DNA of 64,000 nucleotides. Origin: Ahaetulla prasina (Eukaryota > Chordata > Lepidosauria > Squamata > Colubridae). The notes under the pieces are model-generated. The model did no database searches, was not told the DNA's origin, and saw only the letters and a program-made list of their open reading frames with translations. A program made the translations under genes and the position numbers. Positions within the stretch are counted from its first letter, which is position 1. Every line of letters starts with the position of its first letter. This document shows, in pieces, positions 21,922-33,489 of the stretch. The stretch covers positions 93,733,825 to 93,797,824 of the forward strand of contig NC_080543.1 in assembly GCF_028640845.1 (NCBI RefSeq), given 5' to 3'.

Positions 21922-23040
21922 AATGCCAGAGAGTAAAGACATCAGTAATAATCTTAGAGAAGCAATTGTTGCTGTCCATCAATCTGGGAAGAGTTATAAG
22001 ACCATTTTCAAACAATTTAAAGTCCATCATTCTACAGTGAGGAAGATTATTCACAAGTGGAAAAATTCAAGATAGTTGCCAATCTTCCCAGGAGTGGATG
22101 TCCCAGCAAATTCAACCCATCAGCCCGTGCAATGCTCAGAGAAATTGCAAAAACATCTCATACTCTACAGGCCTCAGTTAGCATGTTAAATGTTAAAGTC
22201 CATGACAGTACAATTAGTAAAGGACTGAACATGTATAGTTTGTTTGGAAGAGTTGCCAGGAGAAAATCTTCTGTCTAAAAATAACCTGGCAGCACAGCTT
22301 AGGTTTCAAAGTTGCACCTGAACAAATCACAAATCACAAGACTTCTGGAACACTGTCCTTTGGACAGACAAAACCAAAGTGCATATGTTTGGTCATAATA
22401 CACAGTGCCCCGTTAGGTAACAATCAAAGACAACATATCAGCTCAAACATTTCATACTAACTGCCAAGCATGGCGATGGAAGATTGATGACTTGGGCTTG
22501 TTTTGCAGGCACACCAGTGGTGGGTTGCTACTGGTTTGGTCTGGAACTTGCGAACCGGTAGTAACGGCGGTGGGAGGCTCTGCCCACCCACCTGGACATT
22601 ATCACGGATGCTCTGCACAGGTGCAGAAGCTTCTGGACATGTGCAGAAGCATCGTGCGTAAGCGAAGCAAGTGTGCACACATGTGCGCTCCCATTGTGAG
22701 CCAGTAGCAAAGGTAAGTGGAATCCACCCTTGAGGCACACGATCTGGGCACCTTGCAGTTATTGAGTTGGCCATGAACTCCTCTGTATACCAAAGTATTC
22801 TAGAGTCAAATGTGAGACCATCTGCCTGATGACTAAAGCTTGGCCAACATTGGATCATGCAACAGGACAATGATCCCAAACAAATCTACAACAGACTGGC
22901 TGAAAAAAAAATCAAGGTGTTGAAATGGCTCAGTCAGAGTCCAGAATGGAACTTTGCAATCCTGCAACATTTCAACCCAATTAAAATGTTGCAGGACCTC
23001 AAGAGAGCTATGCTTCTCCATTTTGGCTTTCTTATTGTAA
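21922..23040 (+). pseudogene. Tc1-type transposase pseudogene
   Basis: The N-terminal paired-like DNA-binding domain is readable: LREAIVAVHQSGKSYKTI, HHSTVRKIIHKWK, then RSGCPSKFNPSARAMLRE and VHDSTISKGLN in another frame. The DDE region is partly kept: MTWACFAG before the nested MITE, and QQDNDPKQIYNRLAEKK with KWLSQSPEWN after it, where Tc1 transposases have the second Asp and a SQSPDLNPIE block. Stops and frame changes make it non-functional. Confidence 0.85.
22515..22732. mobile_element. hAT-like MITE nested in the Tc1 transposon
   Basis: The ends CAGTGGTGGGTTGCTAC and AAGTGGAATCCACCCTTG are inverted. They are flanked by a perfect 8-bp duplication AGGCACAC (22507-22514 and 22733-22740). 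It landed in the transposase relic, so it is younger than the Tc1 copy. Confidence 0.9.
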
Positions 23041-23157
23041 AATAAATGATGACATGGTGTAACATGTCATGTGTTATTCATCTGAGATTGTATTTACCTG
23101 CTTTTAAGAACTGCTAAGGATCAGATGATTTTTACTATGTCCTGATATGTAAAATCA

Positions 23158-24363
23158 TAGAATTCAGAGTGTACTTTTTTTGTATATATTACTTCACAGA
23201 CCCACTGGTATCAATTAATAGTTATCATTAATTAATGGAACATAGCAATTATACAAATTTCATAAGGTTTCTTCCATTCCCTTGTATCACAACCCCCAAG
23301 TTGTTCAGTATGAGAAAATGTACTCGTGTGAAATGATTAATTCTGAAGTCTCATCAGCACAATTCTCAAGAGTCGTTGAAAACTGAAGAAGGGTAGAAAG
23401 TGAAAAAGAATTACACTACTATACAAAAATTAAAGAAAGAGTAGTTATTAGGACAGTATTTTTAAGATCTCCTTTGTGTTAAATATATGATCATGAAGAG
23501 GAATGCTGATGCTAATGAGAAAGACCATTCTGCTGAACTGGGAGCACTTTGAATAATTCACTTACTATAATGGGAACAAAAAATTGGCAAGCTCTTGCTG
23601 AAAAATTTGATTGCTTTAATGATTTGCTTTGCATAATATGCACAGACCCGTATTTGTTTGATGTTGATGAAATAGTGTTATGTATTACCATAAAAATCAG
23701 GAAAAATTTGCCAAAAGCATTTGAAGTCTGGCATTTTAGGCCTGTATAAGAGTCCATTACATTTCTTCCCAATGTTTTTACTTCTAATTTAATGAAAATA
23801 TGTAAAGTTGCATGTTTATAATTTGCAAAGCCATCTCATAAAGAAAAGGCCAAGTAATTTTATAATCATTACTTAGACAGTTTTTAATCTTGCTGTACCA
23901 GAATGCTACTTAAGAATTTGTAAGCTATCAACTGAAAATAGACTCCCCGATTTTAGTCCTGAGAACAGGCAATGCAATCCACACATACAAGAGAGCCAAA
24001 TATGAAATAATATGCCAATTTCAGTTTCTATTGCTTTTGATTTCTTCTAACCCTGAATTTCTTATCCCATGTTTGTATCATTTTGCATTTTCTAAAAGTG
24101 TCCTTAAATAGCCACACATTTTCATGCACATTTCTCCTTGTTTGTTTTGTGCCATTTTATAAACATTGCATATTTTGTATGAAATTTTCCCCAAACACAT
24201 TACATATATTATTTCCTGAGTTACATCTGCTTTTCTTCTTCTCACTTTTCCTCAATATGTCTTGTGGTTATGTTAATAGTGGTTTTTATGATTCCTGGCT
24301 GCTGTGTGTTTTATGTGTTTTCTCTATTTTATTGGAAGCCACTCAGTCACACATGAGAAATGG
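23158..24363. other. Unassigned A/T-rich stretch
   Basis: Open frames at 23549-23749 and 24083-24442 show no domain. Confidence 0.45.
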
Positions 24364-24498
24364 CCTGGCTAGGTGGCTCAGTGGCTCAGTGGCTAAGACA
24401 CTGAGTTTGTCAATCAGAAAGTTCGGTGGTTCGAATCCCTAGTACAGGGGGTTGGACACGATGACCCCCAAGGTCCCTTCCAACTCTGTTACTGTTAA
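24364..24498 (+). mobile_element. SINE with tRNA head and CR1-like tail
   Basis: A tRNA-like head carries an A-box-like AGTGGCTAAGACACTG and a B box GGTTCGAATCC (24428-24438). A tail GTTGGACACGATGACCCCCA/AGGTCCCTTCCAACTCTGTT follows, nearly identical to the 3' end of the CR1 copies at 11530 and 57000. It is presumably transcribed by polymerase III and copied by CR1 machinery (inference). Confidence 0.85.
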
Positions 24499-26011
24499 AT
24501 GGATGACTATATAAATCAGCTGACTAAATGAATAAATTTTAGAACATGGACATATCAAAATGTATATATCTAAAGATAGTTACATTTTGGTTTTGGGCTT
24601 TACTTACAGGTATAATGGACAAATTAGGTAGGCTGACGATTGGGTAGGAAACTAAAGTAATATCTCCCCATCATACATTAGACTACTACATACAATAAAT
24701 TAGTGCGTGATTGTCATATAAAGGTACATCTTCATTATTTGTTAGACTATGTATACCTATTAATCATCTCTCCATTTTAATATGAGATGGAGACCACTTT
24801 TCTTTTTTCAATTTAATTTTTGTATATTTGTTTTCAGTATTTTGGATGTCCCCTTCTGTGTCTTTTTATTGTCTTTTGTCACTCTAGGTTTACCTCTTTT
24901 TGTTCTTTGTTCTTTGTAAAGCACCGTCAAATACTACAAACATTTCTTCAAGGCTGGCCTCCTGTAGAGAAAAGCAAAATGATCTTAGTGCCTCTTTTTC
25001 TCTGTTCTTCCAAAGATAATCTGCTGAATAAAAGTGTCTCCATCCTTTGGTTTGGAAAGAAGATATTTAAATGGAGAGCAGTATATTCATCCTTCATGGA
25101 GGAATAATTAAACATAAGCCGTTCTGTTCTTAACAAGTATGAATGGTGCCCCGAAATAAATAGAATTATTTTTTTCAGGTGATGGACCAAGACTTATCAA
25201 ATAATCAGTGGATGATGATTGCTATGTCTATTGAATTGGAAAGACAGTTCACATTATTATTGAAAACTGGATTTTCCTCAAAGCATTGTCTTTATAAAAT
25301 TATGTTCCATGTGGAAAATGCACTCTTTGTGCTTTCACAGTAAACATTTCACTGGAATTGACATTCCTTCTTCATTCAACTATTTTAGAGCATTCAAGTA
25401 AATCCATTGTTGGCTGGATGTATTTAAGTGTCTTTTGAATGAAATATTTCTTTGCTTTGTCTTGTTTCGCCATAGACCTGACTTGTCAGTGTCAAAAATA
25501 TTAAATTCATAAAATGTATCTGCAGTAGCAGCACTCCATGCTTTATGGGAAAAATGTTCCCAAGTATCTAATGAACAGATATGCATATATAAAGGGAGGA
25601 AATTCTGTTTTTGGAAACAAGTCAGTTCCAGCTGGTACTTTGGGAATATTTTAATATGCTTAATTGTTTGTTCACATTACAGTTTTATAATCTAGGCAAA
25701 GAAGAAAATAATCTGTGAAAAGAAGACCACTGTTGTTTGGTTAAGTTGCTCTTGAGGTAGACAAGTTTTCACTGCATACATTGGAATCAGATGAATGCAT
25801 AAAGAAAAAAATATGCCTAAGTGAGCTTTATTTATTTATTTAGTATATGGCAAATACATGGACTTATAGTAATTGGGTACGGATCCTGTTGTTTATCATT
25901 TGTCAGGTATTAGTGAGCTAATGTTATGAAAACTTCAATAATCAATAAACACAAGAATATTTAGTTTCTTTGTTATTCAGTTATGTTTGTATCATTTTAT
26001 ATCATAGCTTC
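24499..26011. other. Unassigned A/T-rich stretch
   Basis: Nothing recognised beyond short open frames. Confidence 0.45.
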
Positions 26012-26015
26012 CTAT

Positions 26016-26563
26016 TGTAGGAAGTTAGCACCCACCCCACTCCTAGAAGAATGAAATATCTTAGGAAATATTAAAAAGGGCAGAATATTATATTTCCCTG
26101 GATGAGAAATGGAGAAACATGTTTTAAGGACAAAGCAGCTCCCTGCAGCTTCCTGCCTCCTCCCCTATCTTTGTCAATGGGCCACTAAGGCCTCAGCCAA
26201 GCTCACTCATTCCCCCCACCTTTGTCAATGGGCCATCATCTGCAACACAATAGGACCCATCTAACAACAGAAACTCACCACATGACAACTGGGAAGATTA
26301 CATCAGCCAGCAAGACTAGCTAAGACCCCCACCCCCTGGGAGTCTGACAACCAATCAGGATACTCTTCCTGTGCCCCAGAAAATTCAAAGCTCAGAAAAA
26401 GCATAAAGCCAGGGAGCGCACAGGATCTCATCCTTTTTTTCTGTTCAGGAACTCAAGCCATGTGATCCTGACCACCATTAAACCATCTTTCCAAGCAGTC
26501 TCCATGTTTCCAGTGTCTTTTTCCCCACTTGGAACTGAATCCAGATGGATATTTCTTCCAACA
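26016..26563 (+). repeat. Solo LTR, endogenous-retrovirus type
   Basis: 548 bp starting TGTAGGAAG and ending CTTCCAACA (inverted ends, 8/9 match), flanked by a 4-bp duplication CTAT (26012-26015 and 26564-26567). It contains a CCAAT box near 26352, a weak TATA-like CATAAAG near 26403, an ATTAAA poly(A) signal near 26478, and a T/C-rich U5. No internal region is present, so two LTRs probably recombined. The 4-bp duplication fits class I retroviruses (inference). Confidence 0.7.
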
Positions 26564-26595
26564 CTATATCAGAAATAACCAGGATAAACTGCTGG

Positions 26596-26804
26596 ACTGT
26601 GGCCTATTTGGAATTGGGCTATGCAAATGATTGGCTGGAACACATGAGTGACATGCCGACATGCATGCACGCAGCTTGACTTGCTCAAGTGGTAGTCTGG
26701 CACACAAATGCCCGCCGGCCTGTTTCTCACGCAGGCTGAGTTGCACATGCACACTTGTGCTCCTGCCAATCACTCACAAGGCCCAATTCTGAATAGGCCA
26801 CAGC
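26596..26804. repeat. Inverted-repeat element remnant
   Basis: ACTGTGGCCTATTTGGAATT at 26596 is matched inverted by GCCCAATTCTGAATAGGCCA at 26781-26800. The enclosed 160 bp is G/C-rich with many CATGC words. Then follows GGGGGTTGGGGATACC, which resembles a hAT end. No target duplication was identified. Confidence 0.5.
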
Positions 26805-26859
26805 ACACTAGTGGGCCCCTAGTCTGGGGGTTGGGGATACCTGCAGTAGAATAAGGTAA

Positions 26860-27105
26860 TAACTTACATACTGGTATAATGTCAACTTTTTACTTTTACA
26901 TAATAATATATACTAGCCATTTCTATAATAACAAACCTATCTAATCAGCAAAACCCAAAATCAAAGTTTCATTTTTTTTCTACCTCAAGCACTAATTCCA
27001 GAAGTGTTCTCCAAATAGAAACCAAATTAATTGTATACTTTTCTTCAATCAAAGCAGTCAATTTAGCAGGCTGCATATCTGTTCTATAGTTAGACTGTAC
27101 TGTGT
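26860..27105 (-). mobile_element. L1-like 3' fragment (older copy)
   Basis: Parallels 27740-27960 in order (AATCAGCAAAACC against AATCATCAAAACC, then AATCAAAGCAGTCAATTTAGC against GATCAAAGACATTAATTTAGC). It belongs to the same family as the L1 remnant downstream. Confidence 0.5.
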
Positions 27106-27540
27106 GACTTTACTGATGGAGCCCACAAATATGTAAGCGACCCATCTATTGGAAAGTTTTAAAAAGTTTTCTCTGCATCTTAGAATTCAAATTTATACTG
27201 TTTCTCACATTCTGAACCCAAAGATCAGAAGTGTACTAGGATTAGAACTGGGAAAAAGAGAATTTCTGGAAAATTTCACACAAGAGCAGGCTTGTGGAAC
27301 TAAAGATAATTCAACTTTCTCAAAAGCAAAGTTCTTCTATCAATCTGATCTATTGCCCAGTGATTCTGCTTAATCTGTTGCCCAGCCAGATCTATTGGCC
27401 AGAGGTTATTTGATTTACAAAAGAGACATTCAGGCCTTGAAAATGGGGATGGACAAAGAAGAAATGAAGTGAATTAAAATCTTATGATAATATTTAAATG
27501 AATTAAAGATTAAAACAATTAGAAAAAAGAAACATAATGT
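27106..27540. other. Unassigned stretch
   Basis: Nothing recognised. Confidence 0.4.
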
Positions 27541-28264
27541 AGATTTATTTGATGGTTAAAACAAGATTTTTAAATATAATTTTATTAAAAAAAATTAACA
27601 AGGAAGACCAAAACTAATACAACTAATATAAAGTAAGAAAAAGAAAGAAATCAAAAAGAAAGCTAAAAATTCAAGAAAGGAGGGGGAAAAAAGAAACAAA
27701 ACAGAGAAGTAGCTTCTGATTTTCTTTATATTTGTTTTAAGTACAATTACAAATTTACCTCTTACTCTATGGTTACAGCATTGTATAATCTATCCTGTCT
27801 AATCATCAAAACCATAAATCGTGAGTTCATTTTTTTCTGTTTTACACAATATGTCCATAAGGGATTTCCAATCTGCAATGAGTACAGATATTATTTTGTC
27901 TCTGATCAAAGACATTAATTTAGCCTTTTTAGCAAATTCCATCATGTTCACCAATCTTTTGTCCATTGTGGGTAATACTGAATCTTTCCATTTTTACAAT
28001 CTTGCTTATAATGTTATAATGTACACAAAGAAATTTCCATGATTTTTTTCCCAAGTGCTTTTCCTTCAATCCCAAAAGAAAAATCTCTGGTCTCAAATAT
28101 ACTTTAATCTTTAAAATTCTTTAAAATCAGTGTGTACACTTGAAGCCAAAATTTTGTAGCTTTTTGACATGTCCACCAAATATGAGAAAATCTCCTTTGT
28201 TCACATTTCCAACATAATTTTGAAGTGCCTTTATACATTCTAGATAATTTCTCTGGTGACATAT

Positions 28265-28520
28265 ACCAACAGTACACCATTTTTTATTTATTTTTATTTA
28301 TTTATTTATTTATTTATTTGTCAAACACAACAGTATATATAAGTATAAGCATGAAATAATCATACAAGTTGGACACAATTAAAGGGAACATTAGGACAGG
28401 AACGGTAGGCACGCTGGTGCTCTTATGCACGCCCCTTACAGACCACTTAGGAATGGGGTGAGGTCAATGGCTGTTCACCGCCCTGAGTCCTTCAGGAGAA
28501 GGGCGGTATAAAAATTAAAA

Positions 28521-28619
<99 letters not shown>

Positions 28620-28660
28620 ATAGTCTTTGGTTAAAATTTTGGGGATTTGGAAATTTTTAT
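28265..28660 (-). mobile_element. Rex1/L3-like LINE 3' fragment, split by an L2-like tail
   Basis: The (TTTA)n run at 28270-28318 and the segment 28385-28468 (ACAGGAACGGTAGGCACGCT, CTTATGCACGCCCCTTA, GGGGTGAGGTCAA) match the 3' ends of the LINEs at 48112 and 61285. It resumes at 28620 (TAGTCTTTGGTTAAA). Confidence 0.75.
28469..28620 (+). mobile_element. L2-like LINE 3' tail with (ATT)n(AGT)n microsatellite
   Basis: CACCGCCCTGAGTCCTTCAG and GGGCGGTATAAAAATT form the L2-like hairpin, followed by about 16 ATT and 15 AGT units. It is a very short 5'-truncated insertion or fragment inside the Rex1/L3-like copy. Confidence 0.8.
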
Positions 28661-28913
28661 ATAAAAAAATAGCAATAGCAATAGCACTTAGACTTATATA
28701 CCGCTTCACAGAGCTTTACAGCCCTCTCTGAGCAGTTTACAGAGTCAGCATATTGCCCCAACAATCTGCGTCCCCATTTTACCAACCTTGGAAGGATGGA
28801 AGGCTGAGTCAACCTTGAACCTGATGAGATTTGATCTGCCAAACTGCTGGCAGCCAGTGATCAGCAGAAGTAGCCTGCAGTACTGCATTCTAACCACTGT
28901 GCCCCTACGGCTC
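28661..28913 (-). mobile_element. tRNA-derived SINE (L2-like tail family)
   Basis: In reverse orientation: tail AGCAATAGCACTTAGACTTA, then TATACCGCTTCACAGAGC, body GGAAGGATGGAAGGCTGAGT, and head with CTAACCACTGTGCCCCTACG. It is the same family as the copies at 11876/16553 and 58638. Confidence 0.85.
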
Positions 28914-29202
28914 TTTCAGATTATAATATAATGTATATTTCAGTCCTTTCAACCACATTGTTTCTAATTGTTCCATCTGTGTATTATAGCCAAAATTTTT
29001 AGCTTTATCATATATTTTTTCATTTGTTCTTTTTATCTTTCAAATTTCAATAAAAGCTTATACCTTTTAATAATTACATGTTCATTATCTGTATACAATT
29101 CTGTTTAAAATTGAGTCTTAAGGTGTGTTTGAAACCATAAATTCTATTGTCTACTTTAAATCTTTAAAATGGTTGTAAATAAGTGAATCATTGCCACTTA
29201 GA

Positions 29203-29640
29203 ATAGAATAGAATAGAATAGAATAGAATAGAATAGAATAGAATTTTTATTGGTCAAGTGTGATTGGACACACAAGGAATTTGTCTTGGTGCATATGCTC
29301 TCAGTGTACATAAAAGAAAAGATACATTCATCAAGGTATAACATTTACAACACAATTGATGGTCAATATATCAATATAAATCATAAGGATTGCCAGCAAC
29401 AAAGTTACAGTCATACAGTCATAAGTGGAAAGAGATTGGTGATGGGAATTATGAGAAGATTAATAGTAGTGCAGATTTAGTAAATAGTTTGACAGTGTTG
29501 AGGGAATTATTTGTTTAGCAGAGTGATGGCCTTCAGGAAAAAACTGTTCTTATGTCTAGTTGTACTGTTGTGCAGTGCTCTATAGCGTCGTTTATGTCCT
29601 TCTGTCATCAATTTTCTTGATTTGACTGAGTCATTTTTGT
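29203..29640 (-). mobile_element. Snake1/L3-type CR1 LINE 3' end with (AATAG)n tail
   Basis: The GAATA repeats at 29203-29245 are followed by TTTTTATTGGTCAAGTGTGA, TTGGACACACAAGGAATTTG and onward. The same sequence appears in the opposite orientation at 37050-37370. AATAG tails of snake CR1 elements are known from snake genome surveys as I recall them. Only untranslated sequence is present. Confidence 0.75.
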
Positions 29641-31814
29641 TTGCCTATTATTTTTCTTCTATAAAATGCTTTTGTTCAGAATAACAAAAGTTTGTCTAAC
29701 AAAATGGTTTTTATAATCAAAGTTAAAACAAGGTTATTACTTCTGGCAATTGTTCATGCACTTTCTGCTCACTCCAGAGTGAAAAGTTGATGTTTTAACA
29801 ATTTGTTTATAGATAAGAGATGGGATATTGATGAAAATATAAATGTTAGTAATCTTAGAGGGGGTGAAGAATCACTTTAAAAAAAAATGAGATGAGGGTT
29901 GGAAGAGACTTTATATGTATTTTCTCCCTTATTATTACTTTTTTCTTTCTTTTTTCTTGCACTTTTTACTCCCTTCTATTCTCTTTTTTCTTTAAATTTA
30001 ATCTGCATTAGATTTTATTCTTATAATCAAAATCATTAATTAAGCAGAGACTAGACACCAGAAACAGGTAATTCAATCTGCAGTGACTGCTACATGTAAT
30101 ATTATGAAGCTTTTGGTTAACCTAAGAATAAATCATTAGAACTGAGGAAAGAACAATGGAAACTATTGTAACATCTTAACAACTTTTCATGGATCACAAT
30201 TCATTTCATTAGAAGGGGATGAAAAAATTTACATAATCACAACTTAACTAGTAACAATTTAGTTATTCACACTTACATTTCAGACCAAAAGCAGTAGGCT
30301 TTAGATGTGTTTAACATTATGTTGGATTGTACTGGAGACAAATGGTTGGGTATGTAATGAATAGGCAAAAATCACTTGAAATAGCAGGGTTAATCATGGG
30401 ACAAAACCAGCATTAAGGACAAAGAAATGTGCAGTAATTTCTGTTCAAAAATATGACAAGACAGATAATGATTCCAGACTATAGAAACTTGTGAAGAAGA
30501 AAAGATGAAAAAGATAGAAGTCTCTTTTGCCTAGGACATAATGTATCCCTCTGAGTTTTGGTGATGGATAAAAGTCTATCATTTATTATATATTGTGTTA
30601 TACGAAAAAGAGATTTAAAGAAAAAGTCTAATAAAATGATTAGATTTGTCCAACTTAAATCTTTGTTTTGTATTCCTATCAGATTGAATGGTCATGCATC
30701 ATGGGAATTGCAGTCCAGAATATCTGTGTCAGCTAGCCTGGAGGATTTGCTCTATATATAGTCATGTTAATAAAATCTGAAGAAATGATAAGAAATAAGC
30801 TAAACTGAGTTATGTGAAAAAAGCCCAATGACCTGTTTTTATTTATGCCATTAACTTTTTTCTTCCTACATTATTTATGCTTGTTTAATTATGTCATGTC
30901 CTTTCCATTGTACATAGTTCTGAAAGTAGCTTACAGCAAGAATTAAAATAATAATGAAGTGGAAAAAATCCTCTTTTTAAAATAGCTAGAACAGCAGTAA
31001 AGTATCTACTAGCTGTTGTCATCTAGTCTGGCTGAAGTCCTTTAATGCTAATTAAAAACTCAGGTACTGAGATGAATTTACCTTAATGATGATAATGACA
31101 GTGCAAATGAATTTCAGGTGTGTGATTCAGGCTTGTAATAAGATAGACTGCTTCCACATTTAATACTCAGGGCTTTAAGAAACAGCCCCCCACCACTATC
31201 TTCTCCAGTGACTTTCTCACTTCACCTTTTTTCCTGATGGAAACTTCTCATAGAAAAAATACTGAAATACATTCTCTTTCAACTGCCAATTCCCCAAGAT
31301 TTGACCCAGACCTTCTTTGGGCAAAGCAAATAACGAACAAGATGGTTTTTGCTGTTTAAAAGCAAACTGATGCCAGAAAGAAAGAAAGCCAGCAGGGGAA
31401 GGCTCTTCAAGTGTTTACTACCTAACATTTCAGCACCTGTCACTTTTCCTAAAGGAGAAAATGAAGAAAACCCAAACTTGATCTCGGGGATTCCTGCTTC
31501 AAGGTGCCTATGATCAGAAATATTTCCAAGCACTAATTACAATGGAGGCCCTGCTAAGAGCTGTAAGATTACTGACACTGTATTTGTTATTTAATCCCTG
31601 ATTGCCATATGAGAAAGCCAACTTCATGAAAACAAGCCTGTTGCAAATTATATTAGCCTGAAATAATTTTATTATACCTTCATTTTCAGCCAGGCACAGC
31701 TAGAGAAGAGGAATCATTAGAAGTGGTAAAAGGAATTATCTGTTAAGAGTAACTTGCCAACATTAGTGTGATGAGAGGCAAAGGACACATTAAGAGTTAA
31801 GTATAAATTTTATT
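29641..31814. other. Unassigned A/T-rich stretch
   Basis: CATCATGGGAATTGCAGTCC near 30697 is a word common in reptile repeats. Otherwise nothing is recognised, and the open frames at 30558 and 31279 lack domains. Confidence 0.45.
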
Positions 31815-32035
31815 TATTATTTTTTCATCCTTACTTTTTATAAGTAACTTAAGGTGGCATACCCAATTCTCCTTCCACCTCCTATTATCCCCACAACAAC
31901 AACCCTGCAAGGTGGGTTGGGCTGACAGTAACTGGCCCAAAGTTATCCCCCTGGTTTTTCATGCCTAAAGTCAAACTAGAACTCATAATCTCCTGGTTTC
32001 TAATCCAGCATCTTAACTACTACACCAAAGTGGGT
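31815..32035 (-). mobile_element. tRNA-derived SINE, Sauria-like head with a different tail
   Basis: On the minus strand: GTAGTTAAGATGCTGGATTA (A-box region), GAGTTCTAGTTTG (B-box relic), ACTTTGGGCCAGTTACTG and AACCCACCTTGCAGGGTTGT. It ends in an AAATAAAT-type tail. The head and core match the elements at 35145 and 50118, but the tail does not. Confidence 0.75.
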
Positions 32036-32274
32036 CTCATATGTCCTTAATATAGCCTAATTTCATTTCCAACAAACACTGAGACTGCTTTTAGGATGAA
32101 AATATGGAAACTTTACCATGAAGTATATTAACCGTATGCTATATATGTGTTCATTATTATTAATGTGTAAGTACAGAAAATAGCATGATCTGCTAAAGTG
32201 GACTGTCTCATCCTAAGGTTAGTTTTTGAATATCAGCAAGACTCTTGCAACAAACTAACATATCTCACGAGAAT

Positions 32275-32408
32275 ACGGGTGTCAGACTCACGATGTCATG
32301 GTGGCGTTACGTGATGTATCGGGACTTTTTCCCCCTTCACTAAACCAGACAGGGGCGTGGTCAGTGTGTGAGGCATCCGGCCCATGGGCCGGGAGTTTGA
32401 CAGCCCTG
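32275..32408. mobile_element. hAT-like MITE (GTGTCAAACTC ends)
   Basis: The ends ACGGGTGTCAGACTC and GAGTTTGACAGCCCTG are inverted, with CATCCGGCCCATGG inside. It is a sister of 47480-47600. The target duplication is degenerate. Confidence 0.7.
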
Positions 32409-32416
32409 ATCTAGAA

Positions 32417-33489
32417 TGTCTGAGTCAGAGAGATGCACTTATCCTTAGCATAAGATTCATAAACCATCATCATCATTTGCTAGCATTTTTTCTGCAGGAA
32501 GAGGGTCTGCTTTTTGAATCAACAAACACTATCTTGCATAATCAAACACATCAACTGGGTCATGTCTGTATTTTGACAGAGATGGCTGTGTCAAAAAACC
32601 CCTGTCTGACTGGCTTTTTGCTTGGGCCTGATGTTGGTTTGGTCTGTGTTCAGCTCAGCACTACTCTGGTGGGTGAGCAGTATCCAATGGCATCATGAGG
32701 AGAAGCAGACCTCACCACCATTTATAAATACATATATGTTACATTCAATATTTATATTTTCATTATCAAGCTATTTTCTCCATTCCCCAATATTATCCTT
32801 CTTAGGTTTCTTTGCAAGCTGGAATGAAATAGACAAGCAGACAGACTCAGACATATAAGTTTAATATATCAGCATCATAATCATCTTGAACACCATCAGC
32901 CTTAACAAAACCACCATCAGTCCATTGCAAAAGACAGCCTTACCTGGAACAACCTATATCTTGTGACAATACCTTTAACACTATCAACAACATCTGCCTA
33001 TCCAAGATCCCTGAGGAAGACTCAATAGGTTGATAAAAATGCCAAACCCAGTCTAAACATCTGGCTGACTATGCAACTAAACATAAACTCCTAATTTACT
33101 GTAGACAAAACTTAGTAGTTATTATGACAGAACGTTACCAACTGCTATGCATCAAAACTACTAGTGTTCAAATTTTCGCATCTGTTTCTCTCCATAACTT
33201 CATGTAATTATATAAAAGCAACTCCCACTTGGAATGGAGTGAGAATTTCCATCTGCTTCCTATTTTGCCGAGGGCCAGATATGGTATCAGATCCTTTGAT
33301 TTTGTTCATATGAGAAGTAGCTCTCACACTGATACAACAAGAAGAAAGAACTTTATTGTGAAGAATGGAAAGGGGAATAATGTAAAGGTGTTGCTATCAC
33401 ATCTGTACAGACCTATCTTTGTCCACTACATACTAGATAAGATGAATGTCATATCTGCATCAGACAATAAACAAAAATTCATGCCTGGA
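32417..33489. other. Unassigned stretch
   Basis: No domain in the open frames at 32384-32698 and 33229-33528. Nothing else is seen. Confidence 0.45.

Larger units (their letters stand above)
21595..23157 (+). mobile_element. Decayed Tc1-type DNA transposon
   Basis: Terminal inverted repeats of about 119 bp (21595-21713 and 23039-23157) share TATCAGGACATA, CCTTAGCAGTTCTTAAAAG and CCATGTCATCATTTATTTT. A transposase relic lies between them. A nested MITE at 22515-22732 accounts for about 226 bp of its length. Confidence 0.9.
27541..29150 (-). pseudogene. L1 LINE ORF2 C-terminal remnant, interrupted
   Basis: On the minus strand 28135-28275 encodes EKLSRMYKGTSKLCWKCEQR and FSHIWWTCQKATKFW, the cysteine-rich C-terminal block of L1 ORF2. 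The upstream part of the same protein is at 28915-29150. Between them a Rex1/L3-like fragment, an L2-like tail and a SINE were inserted. The 3' region continues to an A-rich end near 27580 (minus strand). Stops are present; it is non-functional. Confidence 0.7.

Noticed and set aside
24389..24440. tRNA gene
   Set aside because: A and B boxes are present, but the sequence does not close into a tRNA and continues into a CR1-like tail, so it is a SINE.
28526..28620. CRISPR-like array
   Set aside because: It is a simple trinucleotide microsatellite without spacers, in a vertebrate genome.
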